A DNA stretch of 64,000 nt, taken from the NCBI RefSeq assembly GCF_002234675.1, contig NC_019859.2, positions 12,477,483 to 12,541,482 on the forward strand. Direction: 5' to 3'. The notes under the pieces are model-generated. The model saw only the letters and a list, made by a program, of their open reading frames with translations. It made no database searches and was not told the origin of the DNA. The stretch comes from Oryzias latipes. Taxonomy: Eukaryota; Chordata; Actinopteri; Beloniformes; Adrianichthyidae. A program made the position numbers and the translations under genes. The stretch's first letter is position 1; each line of letters begins with the position of its first letter. This document shows, piece by piece, positions 10,411 to 26,440 of this stretch.

Positions 10411-13400
10411 ATGACAGGGCGCGCAAAAAGAAAACCCAAATCGGCACAGGTAATATCTCCAGTCTTCACAGACTAGACATCTAAGCGTCGATGTTTATTT
10501 CAAAACGTGTTTCTGTGGAATAAGTTCTGCAATTGGAGCATACTGAATTTGATGAAGACGCAAAAGGCTGCTGTGTTTGGTGTCCAGCGGTGGTTGGACG
10601 ACAATATGGCAGCAGCTGCTGCTGCTGCAAAGCAGAGCTACTTGTTTAATGACCCCCACACTTCACAATGGGCTTTTATATGGATTTAAGTAGTCCCAGA
10701 TCTGCTGGGCTTGTGTTTATTGCATTTGCTAAAAACCCATGAACCTGCAATGTTTTTGCTTTACGAAAATGAGTTCAAGTCTTTTTTTAATCAATTGCTG
10801 CCAGATGGATTTTTGGAAGCAAACAGTTCTGCTGAGATTTATTTTAGCTAGCAACTCTGTAAGTTTCCTCCTTAAAGTTTTCAGCCCGAACGACAACAAA
10901 GTACACTGTACATAAATAAATATATATGCTATTATTTACGTCACTTTTGGATCAAAAAAAGATACTTTTTTATTTTAAACTTTGCTTTGAACGCATAAAT
11001 AAACACAAAACATTGAGTCGAGATAATTACCATTCATTCATCCACCAAAAGAGGGAAATTTGGCAATCATATATATTTTGAACAGCTTTATTTATTTCTG
11101 CTGTTCACATATGTACAAAATCTAATATTTAATTGAAGCAACAACAACAAAGTATCTGTTTTTGTCTCTAGGATGTGAGCGCCTGTAATGGAGACGTGAA
11201 GAAGATGAGAACTGATGGATCCAAAGACGTACCGCTGTCCGATGTGACTCCAGAACAGCGTGAGGAGTTGTTTCGACTGTACAGCTTTCAAATGCCAGAA
11301 GATCTTTTTCATTTTTGGGAATTCTGCAAGGAGCTTAGTCCTGAAAATCCTTGTGGTATGCTTTATTGATTTATTTACTTCTTTTGGTCACAGCATATAC
11401 CTTTCTGCTGCAATTTCATTGGTTTTTACTTCTGTGACTTCTGTTTTGTGAAACTGAAAAATGTGTGTTCATTTCTTCAGAAAGGGTGTCACTGCCAAGC
11501 CACACAATTGATTCAAATTTTAAAATTAAAGTTATCTGTTTGATTTTTAAAAAAATGGACTCTTTTTTTTATTTTATTTATATTGTAAAACAAATTTAGC
11601 TAAACTGATTATTTGAACTGAACAAAAGTGAAACTTTCATTGATACATTTTATTATTTCTTTTATTAACAATGAACACAAAAGATGTTTGATGTTTTTGT
11701 TTTTTTGTAAATGCGTGAAAAATAAATGCAAAAAACTGTTTCAAAAGAAAAACAATAAATAGATTTGATGAGCTTGTATAGTATTTTATAGTTTAATATC
11801 AATTCAATTTAACATTTTATAGGATTAACAATTTGGGTTAAGATTAATTTTGAATAAAATGCTATAATTTTTCAGCTGATTTTATCACTTTAAACCTGTA
11901 TAGGCGCACTGAAAGAGGCATTGGACCTGCAGCTGGTCGGCCCTTTTGAAATTCTGGCTGGAGCCCACAGAACCTCCAAGAACCCGCAGCTGAACTTCCA
12001 CCTTCACTGGAGGCATTTCTATGACCCACCAGAGTTTCAGACTGTACTTCAGGGGAGTGAGGACAGCCAGCATCACATGGGCTACTACAGGTACGGAGTT
12101 CCTTTTACTACCATCCCAAAGCTCTTTAACCCCTGTGCTATCCTAGGCACTGTAACGTTGGGAGTTGGGTCATCTAGACCCACTCGACAGTGCTCTGAAC
12201 CTTTTTTCTTCAATGATTTGTGATCTTCACTGGTGTCCATGGATTACATGAAATCTTTCCACCTTTATCCACCTTTGTCATGGTCAAAGTAAGGGTGGGG
12301 TCATCTAAGATAGCACAAGGGTTAATAACAGCTGTATGAAATAAAGAGGCACTTTGGAATGCTTCTACATTTATTTTTTTATTCTAACAGAGATACCCCA
12401 GACTCCTTTCCTTCATTTGTTGGGGAAAATGAAGCTAAGAAGGACTGCACTATATTGCAGATGGGAGATAACTTGTTTGCTGCGGTCTAGTAAGTGTTTG
12501 CTTGTATACATTTACACTTTTTTTCCCCGGTAATGGGGTTTAATTAAGTCATCTTTCTTCCATTCTGTTGATCTCTATATTGTTTTGTTTACTAGTCTGT
12601 ACCTGCAGAGGAAGAGGAAGGAGAGAGGCAGTAAGAAAGGAGAGACTGGAGCGTGGGAAAGCTTGGAGACCAAACTAAAGGACAAAGCCGAGTCCCTCAA
12701 CTTGTCTTTAGAGCAGAAAACCAAAGCAATGAAACAGAGGGACAAGAGGGTAATGCAAACATCCCAGAACAATAATGTATCAGTTGTTGCATTCCAAGAC
12801 TATTTAGATGCCTAATAATGGCATTCACTTTTACGGCATAACCTCGTTGGGCAGCAGTGGCTCAGCAGGTCGTCCATTGATTGAGGGGTCGGCGGTTTGA
12901 TCCCCGCTCCATCAGTAGTTACCATCACCAAGTATGAATGAGGAGTGAATGAATGATGTTGGACACATTGTAAGCGCTTTGTGCATCTGGAAAAGTGCAG
13001 ATAAATCAAATCCATTGTTATTATTGTCTTACCAGTTTAATACAATCTGGACTTCTGATCCCAAACCTTAGGTGGTCACAAAGACGTTCCATGGTGCCGG
13101 CATCGTTGTGCCTGTAGACAAGAATGATGTAGGCTACAGAGAACTACCTGAAACAGACGGTGAGCTCAAATATTTTCTAAAAAGTATTAAGTATTTCTGA
13201 TCTGTTTATTTAGTTTGGGGGCTAACTTCTTAATGAGTAGATGAAGATAACAAGCATTTCCTCTTTTCATTTTTTATGTTCCTTAGCTGGTTTGAAGAAG
13301 ATCTGTAAAGCCATCGCAGAGGCTCGAAATGATGAAGATCGCATTAAAGCTTTTGGACCTATCCAGGAGATGATCACCTTTGTTCAGTTTGCTAACGATG

Positions 13401-13823
13401 AGTGCGACTATGGAATGGGTTATGAGTTAGGAATAGACCTCTTCTGTTATGGATCCCATGTAAGTCTTTAAATATGTTGTCTTTTGATTCAGTCTGGATA
13501 TTAGAAGGTAATAATAATTAAAAATTGCAGTTAATTTAATGTATTTATGTTTTTTTTAATATAAGATACCCTTTATTAACAAGCTACATTTACTGGAACT
13601 TTAATACTTTCGGTTGCATATTTAAGTAGAAAAACAGCAACTCAAAGCATGAAGTATAAAATAAAATTTTTCTTTTTTTTTTTTTTAGTTCTTCCACAAG
13701 GTTATAAAGCAACTTCTGCCCATGGCATATAACTTGCTGAAAAGAAGCTTGTTTGGAGAAATTTTGGAGGCCCACCTCTCCAGCCGAACCTCAGACAACC
13801 TGGATCAACTCTCCATGCAATAA
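10411..13823 (+). CDS. hpf1: histone PARylation factor 1, complete
   Basis: HPF1 joins PARP1/PARP2 at DNA breaks, completes their active site and redirects ADP-ribosylation to serine on histones. Eight exons with consistent phase are 10411-10449, 11172-11355, 11904-12090, 12391-12489, 12596-12749, 13072-13159, 13287-13459 and 13689-13823 (stop TAA), giving 352 aa against 346 in human. Diagnostic blocks are [109 protein letters not shown] and FCYGSHFFHKV. The catalytic pair of human HPF1 (D283/E284) corresponds to D288/E289 here. The N-terminus is short and basic ([13 protein letters not shown]). AATAAA follows at about 13987. Introns carry a MITE and a SINE. Confidence 0.97.
12130..12321 (+). 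mobile_element. piggyBac-like MITE, copy 2
   Basis: The 192-bp element is flanked by TTAA on both sides (12126-12129 and 12322-12325). TIRs are CCCCTGTGCTATC and GATAGCACAAGGG. TTAA duplication plus CCCT... ends are the piggyBac signature. It lies in hpf1 intron 3, just after exon 3. Confidence 0.85.
12850..13010 (+). mobile_element. tRNA-derived SINE in hpf1 intron 5
   Basis: The head resembles a tRNA promoter, with A-box-like TGGCTCAGCAGG (12859-12870) and B-box-like GGTTTGATCCC (~12894-12904). The tail TAAGCGCTTTGTGCATCTGG ... AAAAGTGCAGATAAATC is the 3' end common to many fish SINEs. It is followed by an AT-rich end. Confidence 0.65.
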
Positions 13824-13986
13824 AAAAAAAAAGAAATCTCCTGAACTTTTGCTGATTTTAAAAGTTTTTTGTCCACATGGTCCTGCGTTTTTTATTCTCT
13901 GGTGTTGTTTTTGGCATCTTGTCTTGTCCCCCTGTTGCTGATGGAAGCATTTCAGTAATATCTTTTATTGTGTAAGTTAGATGTGT

Positions 13987-13992
13987 AATAAA
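13987..13992 (+). terminator. hpf1 polyadenylation signal
   Basis: AATAAA lies 164 bases after the hpf1 stop codon, followed by a T/GT-rich stretch. It is the only canonical hexamer in this position. Confidence 0.65.
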
Positions 13993-15054
13993 GATTTTCT
14001 ATATTTTTTACAATCTGACTTGGTTGTCATTCTTGATTTCACTTCCTTCTTTTTCGAGTTCTCGTTTGACAAATCTGTCCGGCAATATTTTTGTTTTATA
14101 TCTATCCTGAAAGGAGGGGTAAGTCTAACCTCAGATGAGAGCTTTTCCGGGTGTAAGGATCTTTTTTGGATCAACAAAAAACCTGTCATCTTCTTGACCC
14201 ATCAGTAAATTATTTTTTAGAGGCAAAATGTCCAGTTATTAGTTTTTTTTTTGTTTGTTTAAATACTCGTTAAAACAAGTTGAGTTTTTGATGGAGGAAA
14301 AAGGCATTACGTTTTTTTCTCTTGTCCCAGGCTGGTGTGAACCTCAGTTTTATTTAAATGTGTTAAAGAAAAAGCAGTTGCAGATTTCAGCACAAAATAT
14401 CCAGGGAGTTGTTTGTCAATTTTATTTTGTTCAAATTGTGTCCCAAATAGGAGAAATAAATTGTCTGGTCAGATTGTATTATTTTGAATAGCAAAATTTG
14501 GTCTTAATAATTCTAACTTTCTACAGTATGTCATAAAGACCAGCACATTTCAGATATTTATTTGTTTTAGGGATTGTGGATGGTAATCCAAGCCAAATGC
14601 AAAATAATGTATTTTGTGTATTATATTATTTAGTCCTAAGCGGCATACTGTTGTAATTGATTAAATAACATGTAATAACTTCTAATATATAGTATTGGAA
14701 ATGTTTTTATACATGAGAAATCATTGAGCAACTTCACAAATTGAATTCTATAGGTGATGTGCAACATTCAAAGGACGCAGGCAAAAAAAAGTACATCAAT
14801 GCTTGTGGGTGCATTCATGAACAACTGGGAAAAACATAATGATTCTGATTTTTAAATTTTATTTTTAACAAATTGAACACAGTATGTTTAACGCTACATT
14901 TAAAGTTAATAACTATTTGTTTTCCCGGATGTAAGAGATTCTCGGGTTTTATTATGTAGATTGGCAATTTGTAAGACTCGCGATTACGCGATAACACTGA
15001 AGGCACCACTTGTCCTGCGGAGTTTCGGGAGAGCGCATCTGAAGAAAGCGCGTT
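13993..15054. other. hpf1-ank2 intergenic region
   Basis: AT-rich spacer with no recognised gene or repeat. It becomes GC- and CpG-richer from about 14960, leading into the ank2 promoter candidate. Confidence 0.5.
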
Positions 15055-15080
15055 CACGTGTCAATACACTTATATACACA
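15055..15080 (+). promoter_or_regulatory. candidate distal ank2 promoter
   Basis: A CACGTG E-box (15055-15060) is followed by a TATA-like TATATAC (15071-15077). A CpG-rich presumed 5' UTR follows, up to the ATG at 15317. Position and composition fit a promoter, but no direct evidence exists. Confidence 0.35.
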
Positions 15081-15316
15081 CGTCCAGACTACAGCTGCAC
15101 ACCGAGAGCATCCCTGAAAAGAGGAAGTGCTCATTCACACTCTCCCAGTCTGGAAGCATCGCTATTTCATCTTGGCGTGTGGTTTACGGACGCAGAATGT
15201 TCCCGGGTCCCGCCGAACCCAGTGGATTCTGAGGTCCACTGAAATCTACCCCGCGCGGGCTGAGGGCCCCCCACTGACTGCGGCGCTTTCAGCGGCAGCA
15301 GTCAGCCCGAGACAGA

Positions 15317-15448
15317 ATGTCAAGTAGCTACGAAGAAACTCGCTCCAGGGGCGGTGGCTCCAGCCGTGACTTGAAGATGGCCTCGTCGAGCAGCTCGTCC
15401 CTGGAGGGTGGACTTCCACCACCGCCACACCAGAACCGCATACGGCAG
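15317..15448 (+). CDS. ank2: candidate distal first coding exon of ank2
   Basis: Forty-four codons, Ser/Gly-rich (MSSSYEETRSRGGGSSRD ... PPPPHQNRIRQ), end in phase 0 at a GTGTGT donor in a CpG-rich context. The shared ank2 exon at 39304 starts in phase 0 with [15 protein letters not shown], so the join is in frame. A second ATG at 15377 (MASSSSSSLEGG) could also be used. No other + strand gene lies between here and ank2, which supports the assignment. The splice spans ~24 kb and is inferred, so the exon could belong to a separate transcript. Confidence 0.55.
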
Positions 15449-16422
15449 GTGTGTGACTTTTTCATTTTAATATCGCCTCCATCGGCCCAGTCAGCCGTGA
15501 AACGACTCCACAGCTACGGATGCCCCGCAACGAGACGGTCAGGGGCGTTGCCGATTTTACGCCTCAGAAGGTCGGGAAAGGACGGGAAATATGTGCGTTG
15601 GAAAATTTGCGTGTGTTTTGACAGAAAACTTCAAATGACCTGCAGGGAAGCAGCTGCGCCTGTTTTTGGCCGTCAGTGAGTGTAAACACCACATCTGCAC
15701 TCCAGCCATTCATGTGGGGCTTTCATGAACAGCTAAGTGTCAAATCCCACTGGAAAAGTAGCTTGGTAATGTAAAACAGAAAAAAAACAAGGAGAAAAAA
15801 ATAAAACAATCTAGTTCATTGCAATTTAAATCATAAAATTATGCTTTAATCAAGGAATTAATGTTTGTCTATGTTTACTGCAGAGCTGAATGAAATACGA
15901 TAGGAGGGATTACATCATTAATTCTATAATCAATGGAATGGCCCAGTTTTTTACATTTTTGAGGCAAAAATGGATTCCTATAAAGTATAAAGTGTGTGTG
16001 AATATACATATTCGAAGAATTATATTATAGATTTACAGTGTGATCTTAAACTTAGCTCACTAAGTTTTTGACTATAGACCTGGTTCAAAATCTACATTTT
16101 TATTCATGCAATTAAAACAAACAAACAAAAAAAACCCAGATATGTTGGATAAATGATGGTCTGCTGTTTTTCATGGGGAGATGGTGTGTGTGTGTGTTTG
16201 GGGGGGGGTGTTAAGAGGTGAATGCAAGTCCAGAGACGGCAGAGGCTTGTTTCCTGTCTCAAAGCACTCTCTGGGACTAATGTGATTTCAGTAATGGACT
16301 CTGATGCTGCTCATACAGCCACAAAGACGCTCTCTTTAGGCTAGCTGGGTGGGGTCCTTTTTGAGATAAGATACTGGGATCCTATTAGGCGTTGCACCAA
16401 AGAAGTAAAGAAATAAAAACAA
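15449..16422. other. start of ank2 intron 1
   Basis: No coding signal. Contains a short (TG)n followed by a G-run at 16183-16210 and A-rich tracts. Confidence 0.4.
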
Positions 16423-16423
16423 A

Positions 16424-18982
<2,559 letters not shown>

Positions 18983-19034
<52 letters not shown>
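18983..19034. repeat. (TA)n microsatellite, right of the LINE
   Basis: About 52 bp of pure TA repeat begins exactly where the LINE 3' UTR ends. Confidence 0.95.
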
Positions 19035-19037
<3 letters not shown>

Positions 19038-20225
19038 AAAACAACAAGGGAAAAACAATAAACTTATCTAAAAACAATCTACAATTGAGCATAGTAATAT
19101 GTATCTATAGAAAGAGATATTTCGTGTATCTTTTAAAAAGAAAATAACTGACAAGGACCACATTTTCTGACTTGCACAGTTGTTATAGATTGCTTAGAAT
19201 CATACGCTTGCTTACAAATCTGGATGGCAAGTAGCAAATTCAGCTTTTCCTTTGTGTCATACTTTTGACCTGGCCTGATTAACTACATATTGTTTCTGTA
19301 ATGGCAAAACCCAAGTGCCTGTCAAAACATTCTTGCCTAACAAATCCTCTATGCTTCCGTGCTGCTATTATTTACCTTTTAGTGTGCTGCAAATGGTTTG
19401 GTACAATAAAGTAAAGTTCGATTGCAAATATGCATTTCTTCTCAATAAAAGAATTTCTTCCAAAAGTTGTGGAAAAATTAGCTTTTAAAATATAGTTTGT
19501 GTTCTATGTAGAGAAGCTAGAAAGTTGCTAAATCAGTCGATTTAGCAATTTTTTTCTACATTAACAGGAACCGATTTTATTCAGTATGTTAGTTTATATA
19601 ATGCAGCCGAACTGTAGCAGTCAAAAAACTAGACTTTATTCTGAAAAACCAAAAACTTCCTCTTTGACATCAAACCTATTTAAAACTGACTTGAAAATAA
19701 AAGACTGATTGATGAGGTCATTTTTTTATTTTTTTTATTTTTTATTTTTCCACATTTAAGTTTTGAGTCAACATGAAACTGCACTTGATGTAATTTGGTG
19801 GTCGTGTTTGTCTTAAAGGTGTTTCATAGTAGAAGTTTACATGATGGCCTTGAACTTAAATAAAAAATATTGTTAAAAGTTCACTGTAGACAGAGGGTTT
19901 GCTTCTCTTCAATTATAGACTGACAAAGAAAAACAAGAGGTGAAACTCTTATTTGAAGATCTAAAAATAAAAAGTCTGCCCATCTCCAGCTTTGTTGGGA
20001 AAATAGTCTCAGCTCAGCCAAGTTATTGTGTCTCTGCCCCCTGAATCGGTCTTGGGTCCCTGGGCTAATTCAAGCTCTTTTGGTTTGCTTCTGAATGATT
20101 ACTCTATGCAGTCTATCTGAGCAATAACACATGTCCCATCCCTGTTTCCTGGAGCTTTTCTTGCAGACCCGTAAGTCCCACTCCAATCATCTTTTAAACT
20201 ATTTCAAAAGTGTTCCAAGTTGCCT
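19035..20225. other. ank2 intron 1, no recognised element
   Basis: AT-rich intronic DNA. I see no ORF, tRNA or repeat boundary I can support. Confidence 0.4.
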
Positions 20226-20745
20226 TTTAATTATGATTATGCATACATTTTTTTGCCAAACTCAAAAACCTGTGTAGTTTTCTGGGACATAGTTTATACC
20301 GGGACATAGCGATGGGAAAAATTCGCCTCTAAGTTGTGGGCAGGACTGGTGGCACGATGTACCAGTATGGCCAACCTTATATCCTCTCTCTTTTTGTTTA
20401 AACTCTCTACCACTAGCTTACAGCCTCTCAAACAGCAAACTAATATTACTGTTGCAACAAACATGGCTGAGCAATATCAGAGCTATCCAGCCGTACAGTT
20501 TTGATCTAGAGACCAGCTCAGACTAGGAAAACGAAGACGTACATGGATCTATTTGTCTGCATCAGAATGGAGGGCAGTAGGGAGTTTGTGGCCCGCTGAC
20601 AGTAACACTTATGTCACAGCTACAAGCTTTTTTAAACAGTATCTGCTCCTGATTTACAACAATTTGAATGAAGAAAAACACAGAAATACAAGTTCACAAA
20701 CATGTCAAAAATACCAAAAACATGATTTTTGTTGAAGTGGGTCTT
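20226..20745 (+). repeat. dispersed ~530-bp repeat family, copy a
   Basis: Shares blocks with five other places in the window: TTTTCTGGGACATAGTTT, CTAAGTTGTGGGCAGGACTG, AGGAAAACGAAGACGTACAT and a terminal GAAGTGGGTCTTT. No ORF and no clear TIR. It is probably a non-autonomous transposon or SINE-like family I cannot name. Confidence 0.7.
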
Positions 20746-21499
20746 TGACTGTATATAAATCATATTTGTACATTGTTCACCATGCTCCTGTTAAAGCAAA
20801 CTTGCAAGATTCATGAATATAGACAGGAAGCATAGTTTAGGCTCCAATATTGATTGCATCAAGTATCCATCTATGGAAAAGTAATGTTTAAACAGGAGAA
20901 GATTACCATTCTATGATAAATGCACCAGCTTTTTACTCCATGCTCAATTTGAATCCTCTCATTTTTCAGATTAATTCTACCTCCTACTTGAACACAAGCG
21001 TTTAGCCCTTTACCCTAGTTTTCTCTGTGATATTGGCTGTAAATACCCACTGCCCAGTACCCTGCAAAATACCTCCCTTGCTCTTTTTCTACTCCTGGCC
21101 AGTGCTGCTCTCTTCCCCATTGGCCCCTATGCTAAGGTCCAAGTGTCCCAGGAGGTCAGATTACCCTGCAGCCTTTGACATTTCATCTCTCACTCTTTCC
21201 TTTTCTCTCTAAGTATCTTTATGAATCTGCCTGTCTATTTGTCTGCCTCTTTCCACTACAAGTCAGATGATGGTACTCTACAGGAAGGGAATACTAATGG
21301 AGCCATGCTTTTCATTGCATTACTTAGAAAAACAACATCAGCACACACCCACGAATAAATGCAGCTGATTTCCTGGGGTCATTGTTTAATAGAGACATTC
21401 GGATCTTACTGGGTCTCTGAAGGTGCAGCTATATAAGAATCATACCCACGCATGACAGTTTTCGCAGTTAGAGCTCATGTGTGGTTGTAAAACCTAAAT

Positions 21500-21762
21500 G
21501 TAAAACATGAAGAGTCAACCACTAGCTGTAAAGCGGTCGACCCCTAATCAGAAAGCTGCAGATTCGCTTCCCGTCCTGCCTTCTCATGTATCAAAGTGTC
21601 CTTGGTCAAGACCCTGGACCCCCACATGGTGTTGCGGCTTGCACCATTCATGGTGGCTTTGTTGCCATCATTGTGTGTATGTGTGTGTGCATTGGTGAAT
21701 GGGACTTGTCAAGTCATTTGAGCCTTAATAAAGGTAAAAAGTGCTATACAAGTACCACATAA
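21500..21762 (+). mobile_element. tRNA-derived SINE
   Basis: A tRNA-like head (AAAGCGGTCGACCCCTAATC ... GCAGATTCGCTTCCCG, B-box-like) is followed by the fish SINE body GTGTCCTTGGTCAAGACCCT. The 3' end is AAAAAGTGCTATACAAG. It belongs to the same general family as the copy at 12850-13010. Confidence 0.65.
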
Positions 21763-21799
21763 ACCACCAACTACATCTATTGTTTTTTGACTAGTGTCT

Positions 21800-22265
21800 T
21801 TCGTATGTTTCGGAATTTCTTTTAAGATATGCCCACCATGTCTGGTCTTTGTTAAAAACTCCAATGAAAATAAGGTTTTTAGTGTTTTTAACATGCTCTT
21901 GTAGCATTTTTCTCATGATGGAGGACATAACTTAAGAAAATTAAAATTAAAACAGCATTTCTAAGTATTTCTTTATTCCATTCCAATGAAACTTGTAAAA
22001 TTGTCCAAGCTGGAATCTGGCTCAAAACTGCACAACTGGATAGCTCCAATATTGCTCGCCATTTTTGTTGCCCTGCTAATGTCGGCTTGGAGTTGTAAGC
22101 TAATGGGATGATGGAAAATGACTTGATGCCAACAACTCACTGGCGAATTTCTGATGAACTTCTGCCACTCTGCAGAAACTATGTCTTAAAAAGAACAAAA
22201 GTTTTTTAAATTTATATTTTTCGCTGAAAATGACAATCTGATTAAAAGACCACTGTAGATAGATC
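21800..22265 (-). repeat. dispersed ~530-bp repeat family, copy b
   Basis: A reverse-strand, diverged copy. On this strand GCATTTTTCTCATGATGGAGGACAT and GCTCGCCATTTTTGTTGCCCTG match copies at 45351 and 46440. Confidence 0.6.
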
Positions 22266-22562
22266 AAAAGATAGCTGGAGTGAGTCTTTTACATGGCCCA
22301 TCTTTCATTGTGGTCCACTGTTTTTGTGTCCAGTGTGTAACTTATGTCCTTTAAGTTTGCATCTCCATGTTCTTGTAATCTTATAAAGTTGCCCAGAACA
22401 GAAGAATTTTTCCAGGGTTTCTAGAGGACTTGGAGCATTTTCTAAGGACCTTGGCTGCTGTTTTACCCATTTTCACTGCTGTCCTTGTGCTTGAGTATTT
22501 TAAAGGATTGATGATGATGCAGTTTTCAAGCCATTGTAAATTTCGGGAGGTATGACCTACAC

Positions 22563-23281
22563 CAGGGGTCGGCAACCTGTACCTCTCAAAGAGCCATTTG
22601 GATCAGTTTCCCACTGAGATGAAAGCAAAAGGAACTGCAATATTAGGTGTGTTAGAAAAAAGTTTTTTTCCGATATATCGCGATAGTTCATTTGGCGATA
22701 CTTGTATTGATTCAAAATGTTGTCAGGATATTTATTTACCGTAATCATTTATTTAATTATTTTTTTCTTTATGAGCGTGATGTTTCACGTGACTCCTTTC
22801 TATTTTTTTTCTTTAAATCTAGTTAACCCAATAAATTATTTTAATTTTTTTGATGATAACTATTTTTTATTAGGAAGCAGCTGTTAGTTTGTTGCGGGTC
22901 TGGAATCATAAGCGATGAGTCCAAGCCCCGCCCCCTCCTCTCTACCTGTTCGTTGTTTTCCCCCTCGTGCAACCCCACCTCCAGCGTGTTCTACACAGAC
23001 AGCGAAACACGGTCATCGTAGCAGCAAGTTGGCAGGATAGTAGGGGCGCCCTAGTGCACGTTATTAATTTTACGCAAAAATGGGTGGTTTAGGCGGGGCG
23101 GGGGGGCTGTTTTTGGGGCGTTCATGTGTCCCCTATGAGATCGCCACTGACTGTCTTTCCAGAAAAACTTTCCATTTTATAGCAGACTCTGGTCGGCGTT
23201 CACAGCTTGCACTACCCGACGGTGTTAAAGGCAGGACGGCCGCAGCACAGGGAGGAAAGAGTTGCCGGTTGCCGACCCCTA
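22563..23281. mobile_element. non-autonomous hAT element, 719 bp
   Basis: Terminal inverted repeats CAGGGGTCGGCAACC and GGTTGCCGACCCCTA are flanked by a perfect 8-bp duplication ACCTACAC (22555-22562 and 23282-23289). The interior is GC-rich in the right half and has no transposase reading frame. It lies in ank2 intron 1. Confidence 0.92.
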
Positions 23282-23289
23282 ACCTACAC

Positions 23290-26200
23290 ACTGACTCAGC
23301 ATTTTATCTAATCGATACCTAAGAGGCTTTTTGAATCCTAAATTCATCAGTGTCCATGTATAATGATTCAATCATTGTATCATATTTTATATGAAGTGTC
23401 AATGGTTACAGAAGTAAAACTATTTATCCATGGAACAAATGTATTTTCTATTCTATCCTAGTCTATTCTTTTCTATTCTTTTATCACATTCTGTTCAAGT
23501 TTAATACATTGGATCAATTCTTAGTTTTGAACAATTTTTTTCATTAAAACTGAAGAAATAATTGATTTCAACTAAATGTGAGAACAGAAGGCTTTTCTTT
23601 CCAGATGTATTTGGTACACCTTTTTCTTTTCCTATTTCACTTCTAGTTTTTTTTTTACCTTAATTGTGTAGGACCTTCATCGGTAGGCAATGTGTTTCTT
23701 GTCTTAATCCATGTGATGCATCAGCATATCTATGTTTAGATAAGAACGAACGCTGTTTTGATATTCTGTATTCTAGATTGTCCCGTCATCTGGCTCTGCA
23801 CAGCTGGGTTGTCCTAGTTTAATCTGACACACTTTTGCGATGCCAAATTTTTCTCACATGGATAGGCAGAAATAGCCTCTTTTGATGAGTCATAGTTTGT
23901 CAAAATTAGACTTTTTTTTTTGCTGTTCACAGAGAAGGTTGTTCATTGACTGGGTGGAGAAAAAGTCTGCAGCGTATTAGGAATTTTGTATTGGATATTG
24001 AAAATTATGTGGCATGTGTTGTGCCCCCTACCTCCTTGAGGGCAAGGGAGCTTTGCTTGGGGGCAGTGGGATGCATTTAGTGGTTAATTATTGATTATGA
24101 ACTCATAACACTGCTTCCAGTCAGAAAAAGAAAGTCAGTAAGAGAGGTGGGTGTGGTTGATAAATCAATGGAGTTCTCAGAAGCGTAGCTTGAACACCTT
24201 CATGTAAATCTCCTCTCTTGAGCTCTCTCCTAATGGTCCCCCCCTTCTGCTGGCTCCCTGCTTCCTCTGGCATCCTGTTTAATTTGAGTAAGTGATGGTG
24301 CTCTCTGAAAAACACATTTAAACATTTTGCTGACTTGTTGGGAATGGTGTAGATCATGGCACGCAATGCAGACGGGGTCAAACCAATGCATAGCAACACA
24401 ATATGGTGACACAGCTGAACATAGATTTGGTTTATGAGCGGGTGTACCATTTACTTTGCATGTGACTGTTTTGTTTTTGCTTTTTTTTCTTGTGAACCAC
24501 AACACCCTTGAAGCCATTGGCTCTTGCTAAGGGCAGCCGTGTTTGTTGCTCCTCATCTACGCCCTAGACTGCGTTCGATATATTTAGTATCTGTATGTAC
24601 TTTTGCCTCTGTCTGTGAGTGTACCAGCATCACTCAGCATTCCTCCTCTGACTGGGCAATGCAGCAGGTTTTGGGTCACACTCTTCGTTATTAATGGCAC
24701 ATTCGACTTGGAGTGAAATCAGTTTATGCATCAGCGCCCTTTGTCATTTGACCCTGAATCAGAACAGGCCAGAATAGAGAACATTTTGTACTGGGCCTTT
24801 TTAGACTATGTTGCTACATTTACCTAGGAATTTCATGTATATAGCTAAATTCAAATCTACGTATTGCTACATTACATGCTTTGACTTTGCATCGTGTGAG
24901 ACATGTCTCATTTTTTACTTCTTTACCATTGACCTGCAGTCTGCTCCTTCATTTAATTAACCGTGACTGCAAGCCAACATTCTGAATCCCCAATGGACAG
25001 GACTACCGGTAGACCTGAAAAGATAAATGATGGGAATAACAATAATTAGTGTGACTTCACTTGTTGGTCCATTTTGGAACCAGGAAGAAGTCGTTGCTTT
25101 GATAAAATGCAGATTTTAAAAGTAATGATGTAAGGAAGCTTGAAAGCATGAGAAGGAGTCAGTGTAGTAACCCTGCCCTCCTAATGGGGCTGCAGTAGGT
25201 CTGTCTAACAGAGGAGGGTCATAAATAAGCAATTGACCTAGCACTTATAAATCAGCAAAGTCATAAATCAGATGTTTTCATCCATGTGCTATGTAGATGG
25301 CATTGTGTGGACATGGCGCTGGTCCACTTGCATCAGGGTGTGGTGTTCTAGAATCTGGGGATATTGCATTACAGAATCAAGGTTGTGTGCCCCATCTCAT
25401 AGCAGCCCCTCCCAGACCTCTGGTGCCTCAGTGTCATCACTCCCTTTGTTTGGGTGCGGTCACGTCTGCTCTATTGACTGCCTGCTTTCTGCAGATGCTA
25501 TTGAATTTGAATTAGTGTCATTTAGTTTAGTATAAAAACAATGAGTGGGGACGAACGATTGTTTGGTGCCCTTTCTGGTTCTGACCTTTCTTGCTAAAAT
25601 TAGCCTGAGTCCGCAACATGTCATCCCTGCTCTGCATTTTGCTCATTTAGTTATCCAAGCGAGCCAAGTTTTCAATTAAGTAAGGATTACTGCACGATAT
25701 ATTAACATGTATACCTTCATCATGTCATCATAGTGTAGCTCAGACTGCAACAAGCTGCATGAAAAAAAATCATTTTTAATGTTTTAAGAAGTATTTAAGG
25801 ATCTTTCTTAAAGCCAACTAAAATCAAATCTGTTCTAATTTTAAAATTGTAACATCAATATATAATTCATCATATATATATCATTATATATTTATTCATT
25901 AAGAAGGTAGCTGCAATTTTGTGCACACTAGATTGTTTTTTTTTATCTGACAACTTTTTTTTGTTTTGTTTTTGTTTTGTTGTCATCCTGCCCTTGTGCT
26001 GTTGTGTTACCTCTCGCAAGCAACAGAAAAAAACTGAGCCAGTAAAACATTAATTTTTACTCTGTTTTTCAAAGTCTTTATGAAAAATAACGTAGAAATA
26101 TAAAATAAATTACCTCAATTTAAGAACAAAAAATGATTAAAACATATGTATGAAATGTCTCTATAGTTGTTAAGCTCCTGATATTTACCTAGTAACTTCG

Positions 26201-26440
26201 GAAGACCTCTTTCATATTATTACAACTAAAAGCAAATATGGGGAAAAAAAGTAAAAAAATTAACTGTAGACCTGCTTTGAGTTCCTGGTGCTTTAAGACA
26301 TATTGACCGGTCATAACTACTTGGACTGATTATCTGCCACGCGTTAGTTCATTTCCTTAAGTAGACCAAACCAGAGTAAAAAAAGATTTGCATTTAAAAA
26401 AACAAATGTTGGGAGTGGTAAAATAGTAATTAAAAAATCT
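23290..26440. other. ank2 intron 1, no recognised element
   Basis: AT-rich intron with short TTCTA-type runs (23445-23490). The short open frames here show no similarity I recognise. Confidence 0.4.

Noticed and set aside
10507..10689. 60-codon open frame after hpf1 exon 1 with a CAG/GCT run
   Set aside because: Lies in hpf1 intron 1. The Ala run is a short GCT repeat and no exon boundaries fit.
24121..24517. Minus-strand open frames of about 100 codons
   Set aside because: Two overlapping frames without recognisable domains, in otherwise plain intron sequence.
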